Below are positions 32,904 through 44,930 of a DNA stretch of 64,000 nt, in pieces. This DNA is from Allolobophora icterica (Eukaryota; Annelida; Clitellata; Crassiclitellata; Lumbricidae). Position numbers and translations under genes: made by a program. Under the pieces are notes generated by a model that did not search any database, was not told where the DNA came from, and saw nothing but the letters and a program-made list of their open reading frames with translations. Location: NCBI GenBank assembly GCA_963556255.1, contig OY744604.1, positions 73,667,130 to 73,731,129 of the forward strand, in the 5' to 3' direction. Position 1 is the first letter of the stretch, and the number at the start of each line of letters is the position of its first letter.

Positions 32904-33077
32904 CAGGGGCGTCTATCCCCCCTAAGTCATTGGAGCAACGTCCCTTTTCCCCTCTTCTTCCCCCCCTCCCCGATCCTCCCCCCCCCTAAAATGGTGGCAA
33001 ACACATGGAGAAATCTTTCCCCCCTATTTCTTGGATGGAGCATTTGCTCCAAGGTTTCTATGGTGTAGACGCCCCTG
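32904..33077. mobile_element. Short hAT MITE, CAGGGGCGTCTA ends
   Basis: Starts CAGGGGCGTCTAT and ends GTAGACGCCCCTG, flanked by the perfect 8-bp duplication TCCAGACC at 32,896-32,903 and 33,078-33,085. Its length is 174 bp, it is C-rich, and it has an inner GGAGCATTTGCTCC palindrome. Confidence 0.88.
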
Positions 33078-33295
33078 TCCAGACCGTATAGTTATCCTAG
33101 CTTTTAGGATATGACGCATTCCAATTTTCAAATTTTCTTACCGTCATCAGTTAACATGGAGCAATTTACGTTAAATGCAGTGCTTCGAAGCCTTCAAATC
33201 AAAGTCCTTGGGCACCTCAAGGACTCATCCCCAAAATTCCCAAATTTACATGCTAACTAAGCAGTACAAAAGGCAACTATCGGCAACTATTAAAA

Positions 33296-33440
33296 TACTA
33301 GTGTATTTTCCCGTCATAATTATGACGGCAGTATATAGTGTTAGAGTATTAACCCGTCATATTATGACGTCATATTATAGACCTATATGTGTCGTCAAGA
33401 CCGCCGTCGTCAAGACGGCAATACTGACGTCAAAACGGTT
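33296..33440. repeat. Cluster of CCGTCAT/ATGACGG palindromes
   Basis: CCGTCATAATTATGACGG is a perfect 18-bp palindrome near 33,312. CCGTCATATTATGACG follows near 33,355, and CCGTCGTCAAGACGG lies near 33,403. The surrounding sequence has no open frame that I can name. It may be a MITE fragment. Confidence 0.4.
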
Positions 33441-34649
33441 TCACAATAGAACAGTAGCCGTTTGTGACGTAGCGTCCTACGACGGACAAATTTACATATA
33501 AAGAAACTATTTATATAGATTCTTTTCAAACAAATTTTTTTCAATGCACCTTAATAATTACCGTTGATAATGTAACCATGTGTGTAAATCCATGTATCTG
33601 TTCACCCCAACATCCGCGTCCCTTTGAAACTAAAATCAGGGTACAGAACCCCGATAAATATCAAAATAAAACTACATAGCTGGAGTTCGCACCCAGTCCT
33701 CGGAAGCTGTACATAACGAACCTCTAAATAAACACAATCCACAAACTCTTCAAAGAAACTCTCTGTTGCATATAGAACAAACTCTCCTAACTCCTTGATA
33801 AACAATGTGAATAGTCAGTAATTTCTGGCTACGAAAACACATCCAACAAATAGACTACAATATTAACCAATTTGTCACTCTTTCTTTATGTCGCTCTTTC
33901 GATACTAATCCATTTGAAAGACTAAACACTTTCTTTTAAATTTTCAATCATGTCAGCTGTGATCAATGGAGACAGAGCCTACAGTTAGGCAAGGATTTAT
34001 TTAAACAATTTCAGGACAATGATTTATTTCTTGCACCAAAAAAGATACTATAAAAGTTTAATACTTTCATCATTTCCCTCAGTGCAGAAATCCTACTGAA
34101 TTTCATGCTAGCGAATTTCAACTTATCCTGTTTACAGAAGCTACCGGTAATTTGGGTCCATCCATCGCTCATAGTTCGTAGAAGACGCGTTCAGATATCC
34201 CAAGGCCAACAGGCCTGTGCAGGGCAGATATTCCTCAGTAGCTGGCCGACTGGTTGTAAAGCTTCAACATCTGGAAACCTTTTCACCTCTCCAGATGAAA
34301 ACACCCTAAATTTCTGTCAGGACTGGATTAAATGCAACCTTGCACATTCGAAAATCACATGAAAGGCACGGCAGGGTCGAGAACTAACTCATAAATGCTG
34401 ATTTTGACAAAGTACTTGCTCAAACATACAGTAAAAACTACTCAGGAAATTCCGCAGATGTCGAACTAATAAATAAAATGGCAAAAGAAGGGAGACATTT
34501 GGTGGAATCGAACGGAATACACGATCTGTGGACGAGCTCAGAATACGTTACCATGCACGGCTGGCAACCTGTTGCGCAACGACAACGCTCCAAAGGATAC
34601 GCTAATGATGACGTGAGCTGAGCTGCAATTAGATATTTCCATAAATTTT

Positions 34650-34745
34650 ATTATTATTATTTTTTTTATTGAGCTTTTATATAGCGCCCCTTCAAGGTTA
34701 TCTACTCAAAAGCGCTCCTAGTCCAACCACGGCTAAAGAGAGTAG
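34650..34745. mobile_element. LINE/SINE 3' tail (TATATAGCGCCCC)
   Basis: TTTTTTATTGAGCTTTTATA followed by TAGCGCCCCTTCAAGG and AAAAGCGCT. This resembles the 3' terminal box of the CR1/L2-type LINE at 9,405-9,430. It interrupts the third copy, and both other copies lack it here. Confidence 0.5.
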
Positions 34746-34982
34746 TTTTCAAGTTTGCAAGAAACATTGACAGAATATAGATGCGATAAAATTTCTAATA
34801 ACAATGGTCCAAATGTACCCAATGAGCAGGTTTCTTGCATTTCTGAATCCTGCAAATGATTTGCTTTGTAAATACAAAGCAATCACGATTTGTATATCAT
34901 ATGTAGAAAACGCTTCATGAAGGTTGCATACTTCTTTTGCAGCTCTTGCCACTTGCCTTCTGAGTTGTCAAAGGAAACGCAC

Positions 34983-36002
34983 CTGTGGCGATATAACTGA
35001 GGATGTCGGTGGCGCCTGGATCTTCTGTGACAATTTTCGAAGCAGAGTTGGCTTCAGTTGTTGGTGAAAATGTAGTTCTCATCGTTTTAGTTGTAGGCAT
35101 TCTTGTTGTTGTTGATGCACAGACAACTTTAACATACAAAGTTCCCAAGAAACAAACGTAACCGTCAACTTTTGTTAGCAAAACTAGAACAATGTGTGCA
35201 TAAGTCTGAAACAGCACTGGTCTAGTCGTTAAATATTTTTGTATACGGTGATCTTAGAGTCATTATTGACTAAAGAGCAAAACAACAACTATTTCCAACG
35301 TTGACAGCTTCCGTTTCCTTTCGCAACATGCATCGGTTGATTCGATTATCGAATCTTATAAAGAACAGTAACTGTAATCTACCACGAAGCATAAATTAAG
35401 AAAAGGGTCCACTCAAAGAATGTTACTAAAAAAAATAATATGTTTGCTAAAAGCATCCTATCTCCAAAAGGTCCGCAATTAGCAGATAGAAGATAATCCA
35501 CAAATATAAATTCTCTACTTAGCAAGATGCTTTACTTAGCAAAATTAGTCTAAATGTTTTTGAACTCATTTGCAGACTAGATGCATGTATATAAGGTGAA
35601 CTGACAACTGCGAAAATTTTAACACATTTTGTGATTGTAACGAAAACGAAGTTGCATCTGAATTTATATGGATCATTTTAATATATATTCTAGTGCGCTG
35701 TCAATATAGAGCACTAAAAGCAATAGGAAATCGTGTCCAGTCTTCAAACTAGGAGCCAAGTGTCACTTATTACTTTCAAATTGGCAGTAATTTAATGTAT
35801 TGCACATGCATGTAAATCGGCTTTTAACGTTTGAACTCTTACATCGCTGAAAACTGTAATAAAACTGAAATCCTTTCCCTGATTTTGAGCCATCTGTATG
35901 GAATGTTATTACAGCGTGGTTGCAAGATGCATAAGAAATTGAATGAGTTTCTTCTAAACGACAAATCCTTTGTGCGTTCTGGTGATTTCCTGAGCACCGT
36001 AT
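34983..36002 (-). pseudogene. R3: two-exon relic of an R2-type receptor
   Basis: Only two exons remain on the minus strand: 36,002-35,843 (second half of the CUB domain, IRCSGN, RICRLEE, FHTDGSKSGKGF) and 35,126-34,983 (Thr-rich stalk, CASTTTRMPTTKTMRTTFSP). Both are open and have usable splice sites, but no signal peptide, first CUB exon, transmembrane or tail exon is present nearby. Just upstream of the CUB exon (about 36,035-36,119), roughly 85 bp including its 5' part is duplicated. On its own it cannot make a membrane receptor. It could act as a donor of exon sequence by gene conversion, which is speculative. Confidence 0.7.
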
Positions 36003-36245
36003 CTCAAAGATAATTACAGCATTCTATTATAGATACTAAACGACAAATCCTTTGTACGTTCTGGTAATTTCATGAGCACCCTATCTGAAAGATAATTACC
36101 GCATTCCATTATAGATACTATTCTTTTATTCTGACCTTACTTAGCAGAGAATACCTGTGAAGGTTTTGATTTCGTGGAATGCATTCAGCTTATGTCTGTT
36201 GACATAATACTAGAGTATTTGCCGATCATAGGCCCCTATGACGGG

Positions 36246-36412
36246 CAGTGCTCGAAATGGAAAATTTTACGAAACGGAACGCTAGTCAAAGATATGGGAG
36301 CATTCACGTTAATTTCATTGCATTTTCCACAATAATTCAATTGACAAACCGGAACGGAACGCTGACGAACCGGAACGGCGTTCCGGTGCGTTCCGGTCCA
36401 TTTCGAGCACTG
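36246..36412. mobile_element. Short hAT MITE in the third copy only
   Basis: Starts CAGTGCTCGAAATGGA and ends TCCATTTCGAGCACTG, flanked by the perfect 8-bp duplication ATGACGGG at 36,238-36,245 and 36,413-36,420. The equivalent sites at about 21,397 and 57,455 are unoccupied. Confidence 0.92.
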
Positions 36413-36679
36413 ATGACGGGTTAAAAACGAAAATGAATGGATTGATAGGAAGATAAACGAATTCGTTTATTGGAATGCTTGATTATAAGTCACATTGCGA
36501 GTGAATATTCGAGCATCATTTAGCAAGTGACCTTGACGGTAGGTTTCTTGATGAGTACTTTCATGTTGTCTCTGTCTCTTGAACACGAACATGCAACATA
36601 AAGCTGGCAATGTGAAAATATGGGTTCGGTGAGAAAAGTTCAACGACTTCACTCGCTTTTATAATTCGGCCTCTCAGAC

Positions 36680-36830
36680 ATGGTTAGCAGTGCCCGTGTG
36701 CAGCATCAGTAGGAAGCATCAGTAGGCTGCATCAGTAGGGAGGTCTGCGAACGGCCTCTCAGTAATGGTTATCAGCGCCCATATGCCTGCATCGGGCTCG
36801 GCCCGATAGGCCTTAGAGAGCATCAGTGAC
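36680..36830. repeat. Minisatellite, short version
   Basis: Fewer units of the GGTTAGCAGYGCCCGTGTGC / CATCAGTAGG array than at 21,670 or 57,735. Confidence 0.6.
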
Positions 36831-37010
36831 ACTCCATGCATTTCAGAGCGTTTATCGTAGGACACACAGATCTGGGAAACTAAATAAGAGATTGAACATC
36901 GTGGCAAGTGATACATTTTCAAACCTCACTCCTCAAGTTCGGCATCCAAGTTTCCTTTCCCATTTCCGGCCTCTTCATTCATGTGCCTACAGTAAAGTAC
37001 TATCACGACA

Positions 37011-37480
37011 CTGTGACCTTTCTAGTTGTGTGATTTACTTTGTCAGGAATACTATTGAAATTCCTGTTCCTAATGAAATTTTAACGGACATATAGGCTTA
37101 CGTGTAAATGGCCTCTGAGTAATTTTTCTTGAAAAAGCGCTATATAAATATCTAAATGTAATTATAATACAAACATACATTCATACACGTATACATGCAT
37201 GCATACAAACATTAATACAATCATGCATGCATGCATAAATACATACGTGTACATTCATTGAAACATTCATATAAAGATGCTTACATACATAAATGCATAC
37301 ACTCATACGAGGAACTTCTTTGCTGATCAGAGACATTGTGTCTCAGTTTGCAATGCCATATACAGAAATAAAGAGACACCTTTTTACTGAGGTCTCACTC
37401 AGTCAGAATAATTATATGGCATTCATTAGGCTACTAGCCTTAGTCGAATAAATAAATTTAAAGTCGATTCAAATTAGATC
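37011..37480. other. Low-complexity stretch, no gene
   Basis: TACA/CATA-rich sequence at 37,150-37,310, with repeated ATGCATGC, followed by AT-rich DNA. No open frame of note. Confidence 0.5.
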
Positions 37481-37481
37481 T

Positions 37482-39805
37482 GACAGCGGATACGGAGATC
37501 AAATACGGGCCAACAATGATTCGTTTGGTTAGTATAATTTAATATTTCTATTTTATCTGATTCAAATTATATATATATATATATATATATGAGATCCAGG
37601 TTTATATATATATGTATATATATGTCCCGTTATTTTTAATTTCAAGGGTTGAGCAGTTGGGTGGTGGAAGTGACTTTGAGGCGTTCATTGGGTTCGCTGG
37701 TGTTCCATACTACACTTACAACTACACGATAATCAGCTACCCTCCGTACCACTCGCCTACGAAACCTACGATGTAGTCAAGGTCCACATGGACCCTGAGT
37801 TCAAGGTTTGATAGAAGCTTTAGCCTGGAAACAAATAATAACAGGACAAAAAGGAAAACAACAGACACGTCAAAATAATAATCACAATCTACAAGAGCTA
37901 ACAGAGCGTATAAAGTTAGAATACATTATTTAGATTACCGAATATTGAATTTCTCATAATCTATAATTGTTCTAAATCAAGTTTGCAAGAATAAGTTGCA
38001 TACTATCTTGTGGAGTAGAGCGTTCCATCTAGTTGAATCACCTAGTTTGTGAAGTTGAGTTTCAAATTGAACATAATGAATTCTACTCAAGTGTTGTTTA
38101 CATAACTTACTAAAATGTTAGACAAAAGCCTAATTAAATTGTAATAAATTATGTCAATTAATTATTATGGCAGTTCATGAAATCAATGTAATTCATGTTA
38201 CAGATATCTTTGGCGATTGGCTTATTCTGGGCTGAGATAGCTCGCGCACTTTCTGACCCTTTGATTTTGCCATTTAATGCTTCAACGTACTCTGAGATGA
38301 TGACCATTTACATCAGTGACTTCGACAAAGGATACGGAGATCTCATGCGTACCAAAAACGTATCGCTCGGTTAGTTGTGTTCTGAGAAGGTTCAAAATAA
38401 TTAAGGACTACGGTGTGGAAAGTGTAGCCTTAAAACGAAAGGGTTCTAATTAATGAAGATCCTTTGTATTTCATGATGAAGTTTAGTTCGGGTATACTAT
38501 TAAGTACATTAGCAACTGTTGCTGTAGAGTTATCGCAGGTAGGCTCCAATGATTTCGAGTTAAGAAATCATTTATATTAGGCTCCTCTCTTTGTTTTCTC
38601 GAATTAGTAGTGATTGACAGACCGCACTTTAAATTTAAATCTGCTTTCACAGATTTTTTTTATGATTCCGGTAGAAAGTTCGAATTCGCGACTTATTCGT
38701 TCATGGTGACCAGACAAAAGCAAGTATGATATTTGACCTTATTAGGCCGACCATTGCTACTGGTATAAGCTATGTCATAGGTTGAACAACTGAGAACAAC
38801 CGATTACTTCAATTATTTTAATTAGCCAATTGGCACAATAATGAGTCCATTTTTAATGACAGATTGCTGTTAGATTTGTTCAACGAAATGAAAATTAGAT
38901 TAAATAAACAGTGACAATCATTACTGCCTGATAAGTTAGAAAATCATCAAAACGTGTACTTCATAAGCTAACTGCATACAGCTATTTGCTTTCAATGTTA
39001 TGAAGAGATCCCTCTGGTCGTGCTTTAATTGAATATTCCTAATATTCTGTTGTCAGTCCCATTGAAATGCGTATGTACAATGATCAACTGATGCGACTTG
39101 AGAGCTTTCATCAGCTTCGACGGTCTACCACTCAGACCGATGACAAAGTAAGTTGTAATCTCTATTCATGATCCACTTCAACTCAAATCATGTCCAACGG
39201 CGACCTATTCAGTTTTATAGAGTACCGCTTGCTGTGCTATATCAGGCTATAAGAATCAAAAAGTCAACAAACAATGACCTCATTTTACCAACGCCGAAAT
39301 GTACATCCTCAACATTCCTCTCATATCCCAATAACATGTTGCTCATTCCTAGCATTAGTTCATATTCACAATTTTCTTAAAGATATTCTTCGTAAATAGG
39401 CCTAAGCACTTGCAATTACAATTATTGAGCTACAGTAACATGGCTTAATATAATGCAATTACTGATGGCAAGACTAAATATCAGAAACCTTATGGCTAAC
39501 GTGTTTTGAAAGACAAGTTGGCTTAAATGAATCCTTTTAAATGTTGATTTTTTATTTTTAACTTTGCACCCAGTTCGTTCGATTCGTGCGGTAATGATAT
39601 ATTTCCTGGTCTTGTGGATTTGATGTATGGAATTGAGAAGCTGGAGGGTGAGGAGAAAATTAAACAGTGGGAAAAAGTAAAGGAACACCTTGCTACGATC
39701 ACCTTTTGCATAGATTCGGCAACTGTTGGGTTAAAGCCGTGGACATCATTCGACGAACTTATGAAAACGTGTTTTATTAGCCAGGCATTGTTTCACAATT
39801 GTTGA
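37482..39805 (+). pseudogene. Glutamate carboxypeptidase II-like (M28B) 3' exons, copy B
   Basis: Exons are: 37,647-37,805, reading EQLGGGSDFEAFIGFAGVPY and then PPYHS and YETYDVVKVHMDPEFK, with one missing base between; 38,204-38,369, reading FWAEIARALSDPLILPFN and DFDKGYGDLMR, open with donor GTTAGT; 39,050-39,147, where the acceptor CAG has become CTG and two bases are lost; and about 39,563-39,805, reading FAPSS, FPGLVDLMYGIEKLEG and ending at TGA, with its acceptor deleted. A stray exon end (37,482-37,527, GYGDQIRANN) precedes the set, pointing to an older tandem copy. The order and phases match the C-terminal half of the PSMA/NAALADase family. Several lesions make this a pseudogene or the ruined 3' end of a gene. 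Confidence 0.8.
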
Positions 39806-39819
39806 CCAGTTCTCATTTA

Positions 39820-40080
39820 TATTATCTATCCAGCTTAGTCTTGGTCTGCCTTTGTTTCTTTTTCCTTTGAATCTTTTGAATGTTGTGTACTGTGTGAGAT
39901 TCGGTCAACTGGCATTCTTTTTCTACATGTCCAAACCATCGGAACCTTCTTTGGACTACATTGTCTAGCAGAGTTGTTTGGTTTACGCAGATATGTGTAT
40001 TCTCGTGTTTATTTTGAATGGAGGTGCCCTTCCTCGAGTTTCAAACAGCTTCTTGTCCTTCCACTATCGGGACTCATGAA
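39820..40080 (-). mobile_element. Non-LTR reverse transcriptase C-terminal relic (pair of 4,827-5,100)
   Basis: The minus strand retains the WFGHV-like and GRPRLSW-like segments with frameshifts. It lies directly after the carboxypeptidase stop, as in copy A. Confidence 0.55.
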
Positions 40081-40301
40081 GTTTCGCGATCTGGTAAACG
40101 GATGGGCCCAAACCCTTTTCGAAGAATGTATCAATGAGCCTTAACCACACAATGATTGTTTCTGCTGTAACTCGAGTGTTCACTGATTAGGCATTATCTC
40201 TGACGTTATCTTGTCCTAACATATATTTTGCAATTAGCCCGCATTGAGTTTTATGCGCTATATAACACCCTCAATGCACTGTATGTATCGCTAACCAAAC
40301 G

Positions 40302-40793
40302 CTGGGCCGTTTTAAGGTCATCGTAGGCCCTAGGCACTTTTGCGTCGTAGGCCCCAACTCAACTTGCAACTCTGCATTAAAGCTAAACGCATTCACATTA
40401 GCTTAACTTTAAACAGTGCTTTTTTCAGCTACTAAACATAATTTAGTTATTTTAATAACAAAAACAATAATTTAGTTATTTTAATTTACTTTCGGTGTTG
40501 TGAACTGTTTTCAGTGTTTATTGAGACCCCTCCCAACCCCCAATCCCGTTTTTCTAGGGATTTAACTCTACCATAATTTTCAGTTCCGGAACCTATTGTT
40601 CGGTTTCGGAACATTTTTCTGGAAAAAAAGCACTGACTTAAACTGTTTCAGTACAAAAGTTATTATATTTGAATTTGATGTCATTTTGCAATTTTACATC
40701 TTCCCGGTCAACCATTCAATATCTCATTTTCAGATTTTGACTTCCGTAGGCCCCTGACAGTGCCTAAAGTGCCTAGTGGATAAAACGGCCCTG
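40302..40793. mobile_element. hAT MITE (GGGCCGTTTTAAGG family) with a nested MITE
   Basis: Starts CTGGGCCGTTTTAAGG and ends GGATAAAACGGCCCTG. Flanks ACCAAACG (40,294-40,301) and ACAAAACG (40,794-40,801) are a 7-of-8 match. Copy A keeps only its left end (5,366). A second MITE is nested at 40,414-40,635. Confidence 0.75.
40414..40635. mobile_element. hAT MITE (CAGTGCTTTTTTC family), nested
   Basis: Starts CAGTGCTTTTTTCAG and ends GGAAAAAAAGCACTG. The flanks (ACTTTAAA, ACTTAAAC) derive from the sequence GCTTAACTTAAACTG still intact at 5,467 in copy A. Relative of 2,649-2,890 in the opposite orientation. Confidence 0.8.
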
Positions 40794-41413
40794 ACAAAAC
40801 GATATCCGGTTGTCTTAACGCGTATAATTATAGTAACAACAGCTCAAGTTAAGGTTTTATTTGTATTATCTAAAACAGTTGGAGCAACATTTAGGCCTCG
40901 TTTATACAGACATTGCAGTAATTGTTTACAATGACTAAGTAATATGAAACTTGTTTTTAAACGATACACGAAGTTCAACACATAAATACAGAAAACATGA
41001 CAAATGTTTGTACAAAACAACCTGACATAGCCTAATCTAATTGGTGGCTTATTTAACAGTTCTAAAAGCAAACACTAAACGTTTTTGGTTATAAAATATA
41101 AACTTAGAATTATAATAAAATAATTTTATAAATATTTTGTGTGCGATGTTGGCCTGATTTTATTCCATATTACTAATAATTTATTTAGTTATCTAAACTC
41201 AATGTTACACCTTTTTGTAGCAAAAAAAATCTGCCTACAAAGTTTGTATTCCTTGAGCACGACTTTCTAGTTACAAGGCATCGATGGTTATCAATAGACC
41301 TACTCGTTAAACTGGGATAATTATGTTACTAATTGCAATTTGTCTCATTATTTAATGGTTATGATCAGTCAAAAGAATCTAAAGTCACAGATCTTGTCTT
41401 TTTGCTGACTAGA

Positions 41414-43166
41414 TCAACATCTGCGGTCGATGGTTCTCACCTCCTCGATATTCAGATACGTGATCTGCGGTTCCTCGAAGTCGTCGCTGTAAAATGTCTC
41501 CCTACCCTGATCGGGTGTCACTATACTTTCTTCTTTTTGTAGTTCCACGGCGGCAATTGGATCGACAGTGTGGTATCTAGAGGATTCTTCCTTACAGTCT
41601 TTTATCCTTTTCGCTCTGAAGGAAACTTCTACCACATAAATACCATGGGTAGAAATATCTGCCTTGAATATTGGAATTTATGTGAGTGAGGGAGTGAGTG
41701 AATGAGTGAGTGGGCCTATGCTCCTTAAGGCGCAGTGACTTGCCTAACTTGATCTTCAAACATAATTATACGCATTGATGACTTATCTTATCAAAGTCAT
41801 GCCCTAGAGATAATAAAGGTGCGTCGAGGGTCCAGTTGAATATTCAAATGCACTTTAAATCTACTAAGTAAAACTGTTTTGTTAAGGTGATTCAGAAAAA
41901 GGTGAATGAATATGATTCATACCACTGATCTCACTGCTACGTCTTGATCTGCATTTGTCGCGGATGATGAGTGCTATTACAACGAGAAGACTCAGACCCA
42001 AGAGAAATGCAAGTCCTAATATCAGCAGCGCGGAAAATCTTGGACCTAGATCTACAAACAATATTAACGAAACGAATATATAAGTAGTTAGAATTCAAAT
42101 AATCAATATTCAATATTCAAACTATTAAACATTTATTCAAATATCTTCACTAGAAAAATTTATTTATCAATATTAGTTTAAATGTAAGTCAATAAACAAG
42201 TATTAGGCCTAACCCCGGCATAAAATACCGGCTCTCAATAATTTACGGTGTATGCGCATAAAATATTATGATAATTGCTCAGTTTATAAATAAGAGCCTG
42301 TTTATGATAAGAAACAATCACAAAATAGAGTCTGATCATTTGAAGCTGCACGCTTCTGTAGAATAACATTAACCAATCTGTGCAGTCTCGAGTTGTATGT
42401 TGAGGCCCATACCGTGTTGCAGTAGGCTAGGCAGAGGCGGTGCTACACCAGGGCGCGCCAGGGCAAATGCCCTGGTAAAAAAGCCTTTGCCCTGGTCGAT
42501 GCCCTGCCAGAAATTTTGACCTGTCCAGAATTTGTTCCGGCATATTTGTTATATCCTCAGATATAAATTCACTTAATTCACTGAAATGTTAAAATTTGCC
42601 TTACAAATGTCAAAAAGCATTCAATTTCCGGGGCTTCGCGGCCTTCGCCCATCTGACCTGCTGAATATAGACAAATATACAATAGTGCTGGGGGCGATTT
42701 ATGGCAAGCGCGCTCTCCATAAATCGCCCTCTGCACTGGTTACTTGTATAACTGCCTGGCTATGCTCTGGTTACAAAAAATGTCTGGCACTGCCACTAAG
42801 GCTAGGTAACGGTAATCCTAATCTAATTAGGATTAGAATGTTCATTTCAACGCACCCCTTAAGATAGCGTCGAGAATATCTCCCTTTACATCAGTTGTAG
42901 TGGAACTGACTTCGGGCGTTGATGTCAAAGTAGGTTTGTAAGTTGGAGTCGGTGAGAAAGTCGATTCGTAGGTTGAGGTCGGTGTCCTAGCTTTTTTGCG
43001 AGATGCTTTTGATGTCAGAGTCTGTTCGTGGCTTCCTGTTCTCGACAGCGTCTGTGTAATTGATTCTGAAACTTGCATGAGGAATTGTTGCTTAATTTGC
43101 CCAACAATTATGGCGCGAAAATAAGCCAAGTGGCCTTATTTTGAAGGAAAGAGGAAGGTGATAATA

Positions 43167-43198
<32 letters not shown>

Positions 43199-43204
43199 CA
43201 TCAT

Positions 43205-43267
<63 letters not shown>

Positions 43268-44108
43268 GGCATCATCATCATTATATCATCATCATCATCA
43301 TCATATCATCATCATCATTCATCATCGTCATCATCATCATCATCATCATCATCATTATCATTATCATTTTCATCATCATCTTCATCGTTGTCATCATCTT
43401 TCCTTCGGCCTCGGCTGGCCTACGGTCCTATACAAATCTTCTTATTATTGTTATCATCATCATCGTGATCGTCATTTTTATCATCGACACCACATCACCA
43501 TCGTCCATCACCATTATTATTATCATCATCATCATCGTGTTCATCTTTATCATCGTTATCATCACATTGCCGTGACTCTGCAATCGTCTTGGTCTTGGGC
43601 GCGTCTTCAGGCTGTGTAGTACCCCAAATTTTGCGGAGAAGTCTACCTCCACAGTGCAAGTCCTTTTCTACCTTAGCTAAAAAATTGAATTCTATGCCTT
43701 TTACTTTTATAGTTATCGCGATGTGGAATTCTTACCAAGAATCACAAAATTAGACTAAGGAAGATATAAAATAAAAGACACACAGGCAGTCTAGAATGGC
43801 GTTAAAATATTTTGAATGCAGGCAGATGTTCTAAAAACTTTAGCATGTCTGCTGTGCGGCCACTCTGTGTCGTTGAATCTTTCGACAGTAGTATTAATCC
43901 TTTAAGGACGGTATTTACAGCGTCAAATAAATGCAACGTTACTTCACCTGATAACCGATAACGAACGGTCAGATGAATAAACGTAGGTGTATTAGACAAC
44001 AAAAACGAGTAACTTTTGGTATTTACCGAATCCACTGAGTTGAAGTTCGACCGAAACCACCGCCAAAGCCACGAACAAAGCTCGATATAGCCAGAAAGAA
44101 TACATCAT
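41414..44108 (-). CDS. R1': signal peptide-stalk-TM receptor with two ITIM-like motifs
   Basis: Four exons join into an open 211-residue frame: 44,108-44,027, 43,065-42,856, 42,051-41,923 and 41,628-41,414. Introns are GT-AG and all phase 1, as in R1. The signal peptide starts MMYSFWLYRALFVALAVVSV. The stalk (residues 28-97) is Ser/Thr/Pro-rich with STYESTFSPTPTYKP. The helix is about residues 105-127, followed by RDKCRSRRSS. The tail has SRYHTV and ITYLNI, both fitting [SIVL]xYxx[IVL]. Relative to R1 the stalk is ten residues longer, and the C-terminus is cut short by an 8-bp deletion (ends RRC instead of RRIADADLVSK). The second intron holds a hAT element (42,432-42,798). R1' is probably a surface receptor; ligand and partners are unknown. 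Confidence 0.75.
42350..42825. mobile_element. Copy-B-specific insertion containing a hAT element
   Basis: Copy A runs straight from GAAGCTGATGCAG into TTAGGATTAGA (6,961-6,985). Copy B has about 475 extra bases here. The core is the hAT at 42,432-42,798. The remaining ~100 bases I cannot assign. Confidence 0.6.
42432..42798. mobile_element. hAT MITE, CAGAGGCGGTGC ends
   Basis: Starts CAGAGGCGGTGCTAC and ends GGCACTGCCACTA, with the perfect 8-bp duplication AGGCTAGG at 42,424-42,431 and 42,799-42,806. The motif GCCCTGG is repeated near the left end. Non-coding, 367 bp. Confidence 0.87.
43160..43405. repeat. ATC trinucleotide microsatellite
   Basis: Long ATC tract in intron 1 of R1', expanded relative to 7,815-8,036. 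Open frames of S, I or H runs across it are artefacts. Confidence 0.9.
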
Positions 44109-44723
44109 CGGTTTGATAAAACTTCTGGCTTCGTACTGGTTGTATTCTCCGCGAAGTATGCTTTTTAAAGCGCAAGTGAAAATTTACTAACTAGTGTTGA
44201 CGTCCGCTTAGATTGTGAAAGCAATGGGATGCATTATAGTTTATAGGCTGGCACTGTACAACGGAACCAGTTACCCTGTAAGATAGGGAAAATGCACTGT
44301 CATCCATTTGAGCATAGGTTAATAGTTTGAAGCCTTTCTGTGAAAGTTTCTCCTTTGGTAGCTAGATAGTATATAGGCCAAGGCTTTTGAATGCACGCAG
44401 CGTCAATTTAACACCACTATCTATGAATAATTTGTTTCTTTACCTAGGCTATTAAAATTAGTCATAATATTATATTTTATCGGGTGATCACACAAATAAA
44501 CATAAAAAGCAGATTAAATGAGCTAATAGCAGCGCCAGGCTTAGGATAGTTCGGATCCGTGCAGAGTACGCTGTACGGGCCCCCAGGACACAAGTCAAAT
44601 GGTTTTTCATTGCTAATCATTTTATTGATCTTGCAATAAAAAATAAATCACATGAACATGAAATATGGATTTACTTTTAGCAGCAAATTTTGACAAACTC
44701 TCGTATACACGCATACACACACG

Positions 44724-44930
<207 letters not shown>

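Larger units (their letters stand above)
34615..37010. repeat. Partial third copy of the R2 middle region
   Basis: Colinear with about 19,745-22,370 and 56,035-58,415 (CUB second exon, stalk exon, minisatellite). The signal-peptide, first CUB, transmembrane and tail exons are absent. The right end is truncated within the sequence preceding the first CUB exon. Confidence 0.85.

Noticed and set aside
43158..43619. 153-codon frame rich in I, S and H
   Set aside because: It is an ATC trinucleotide microsatellite in the first intron of R1'.
43802..44035. Possible extra R1' exon (NTVLKGLILLSKDS) shared by three copies
   Set aside because: It runs into stops, has no matching phase-1 splice sites, and the frame breaks in the copy at 8,340-8,410.
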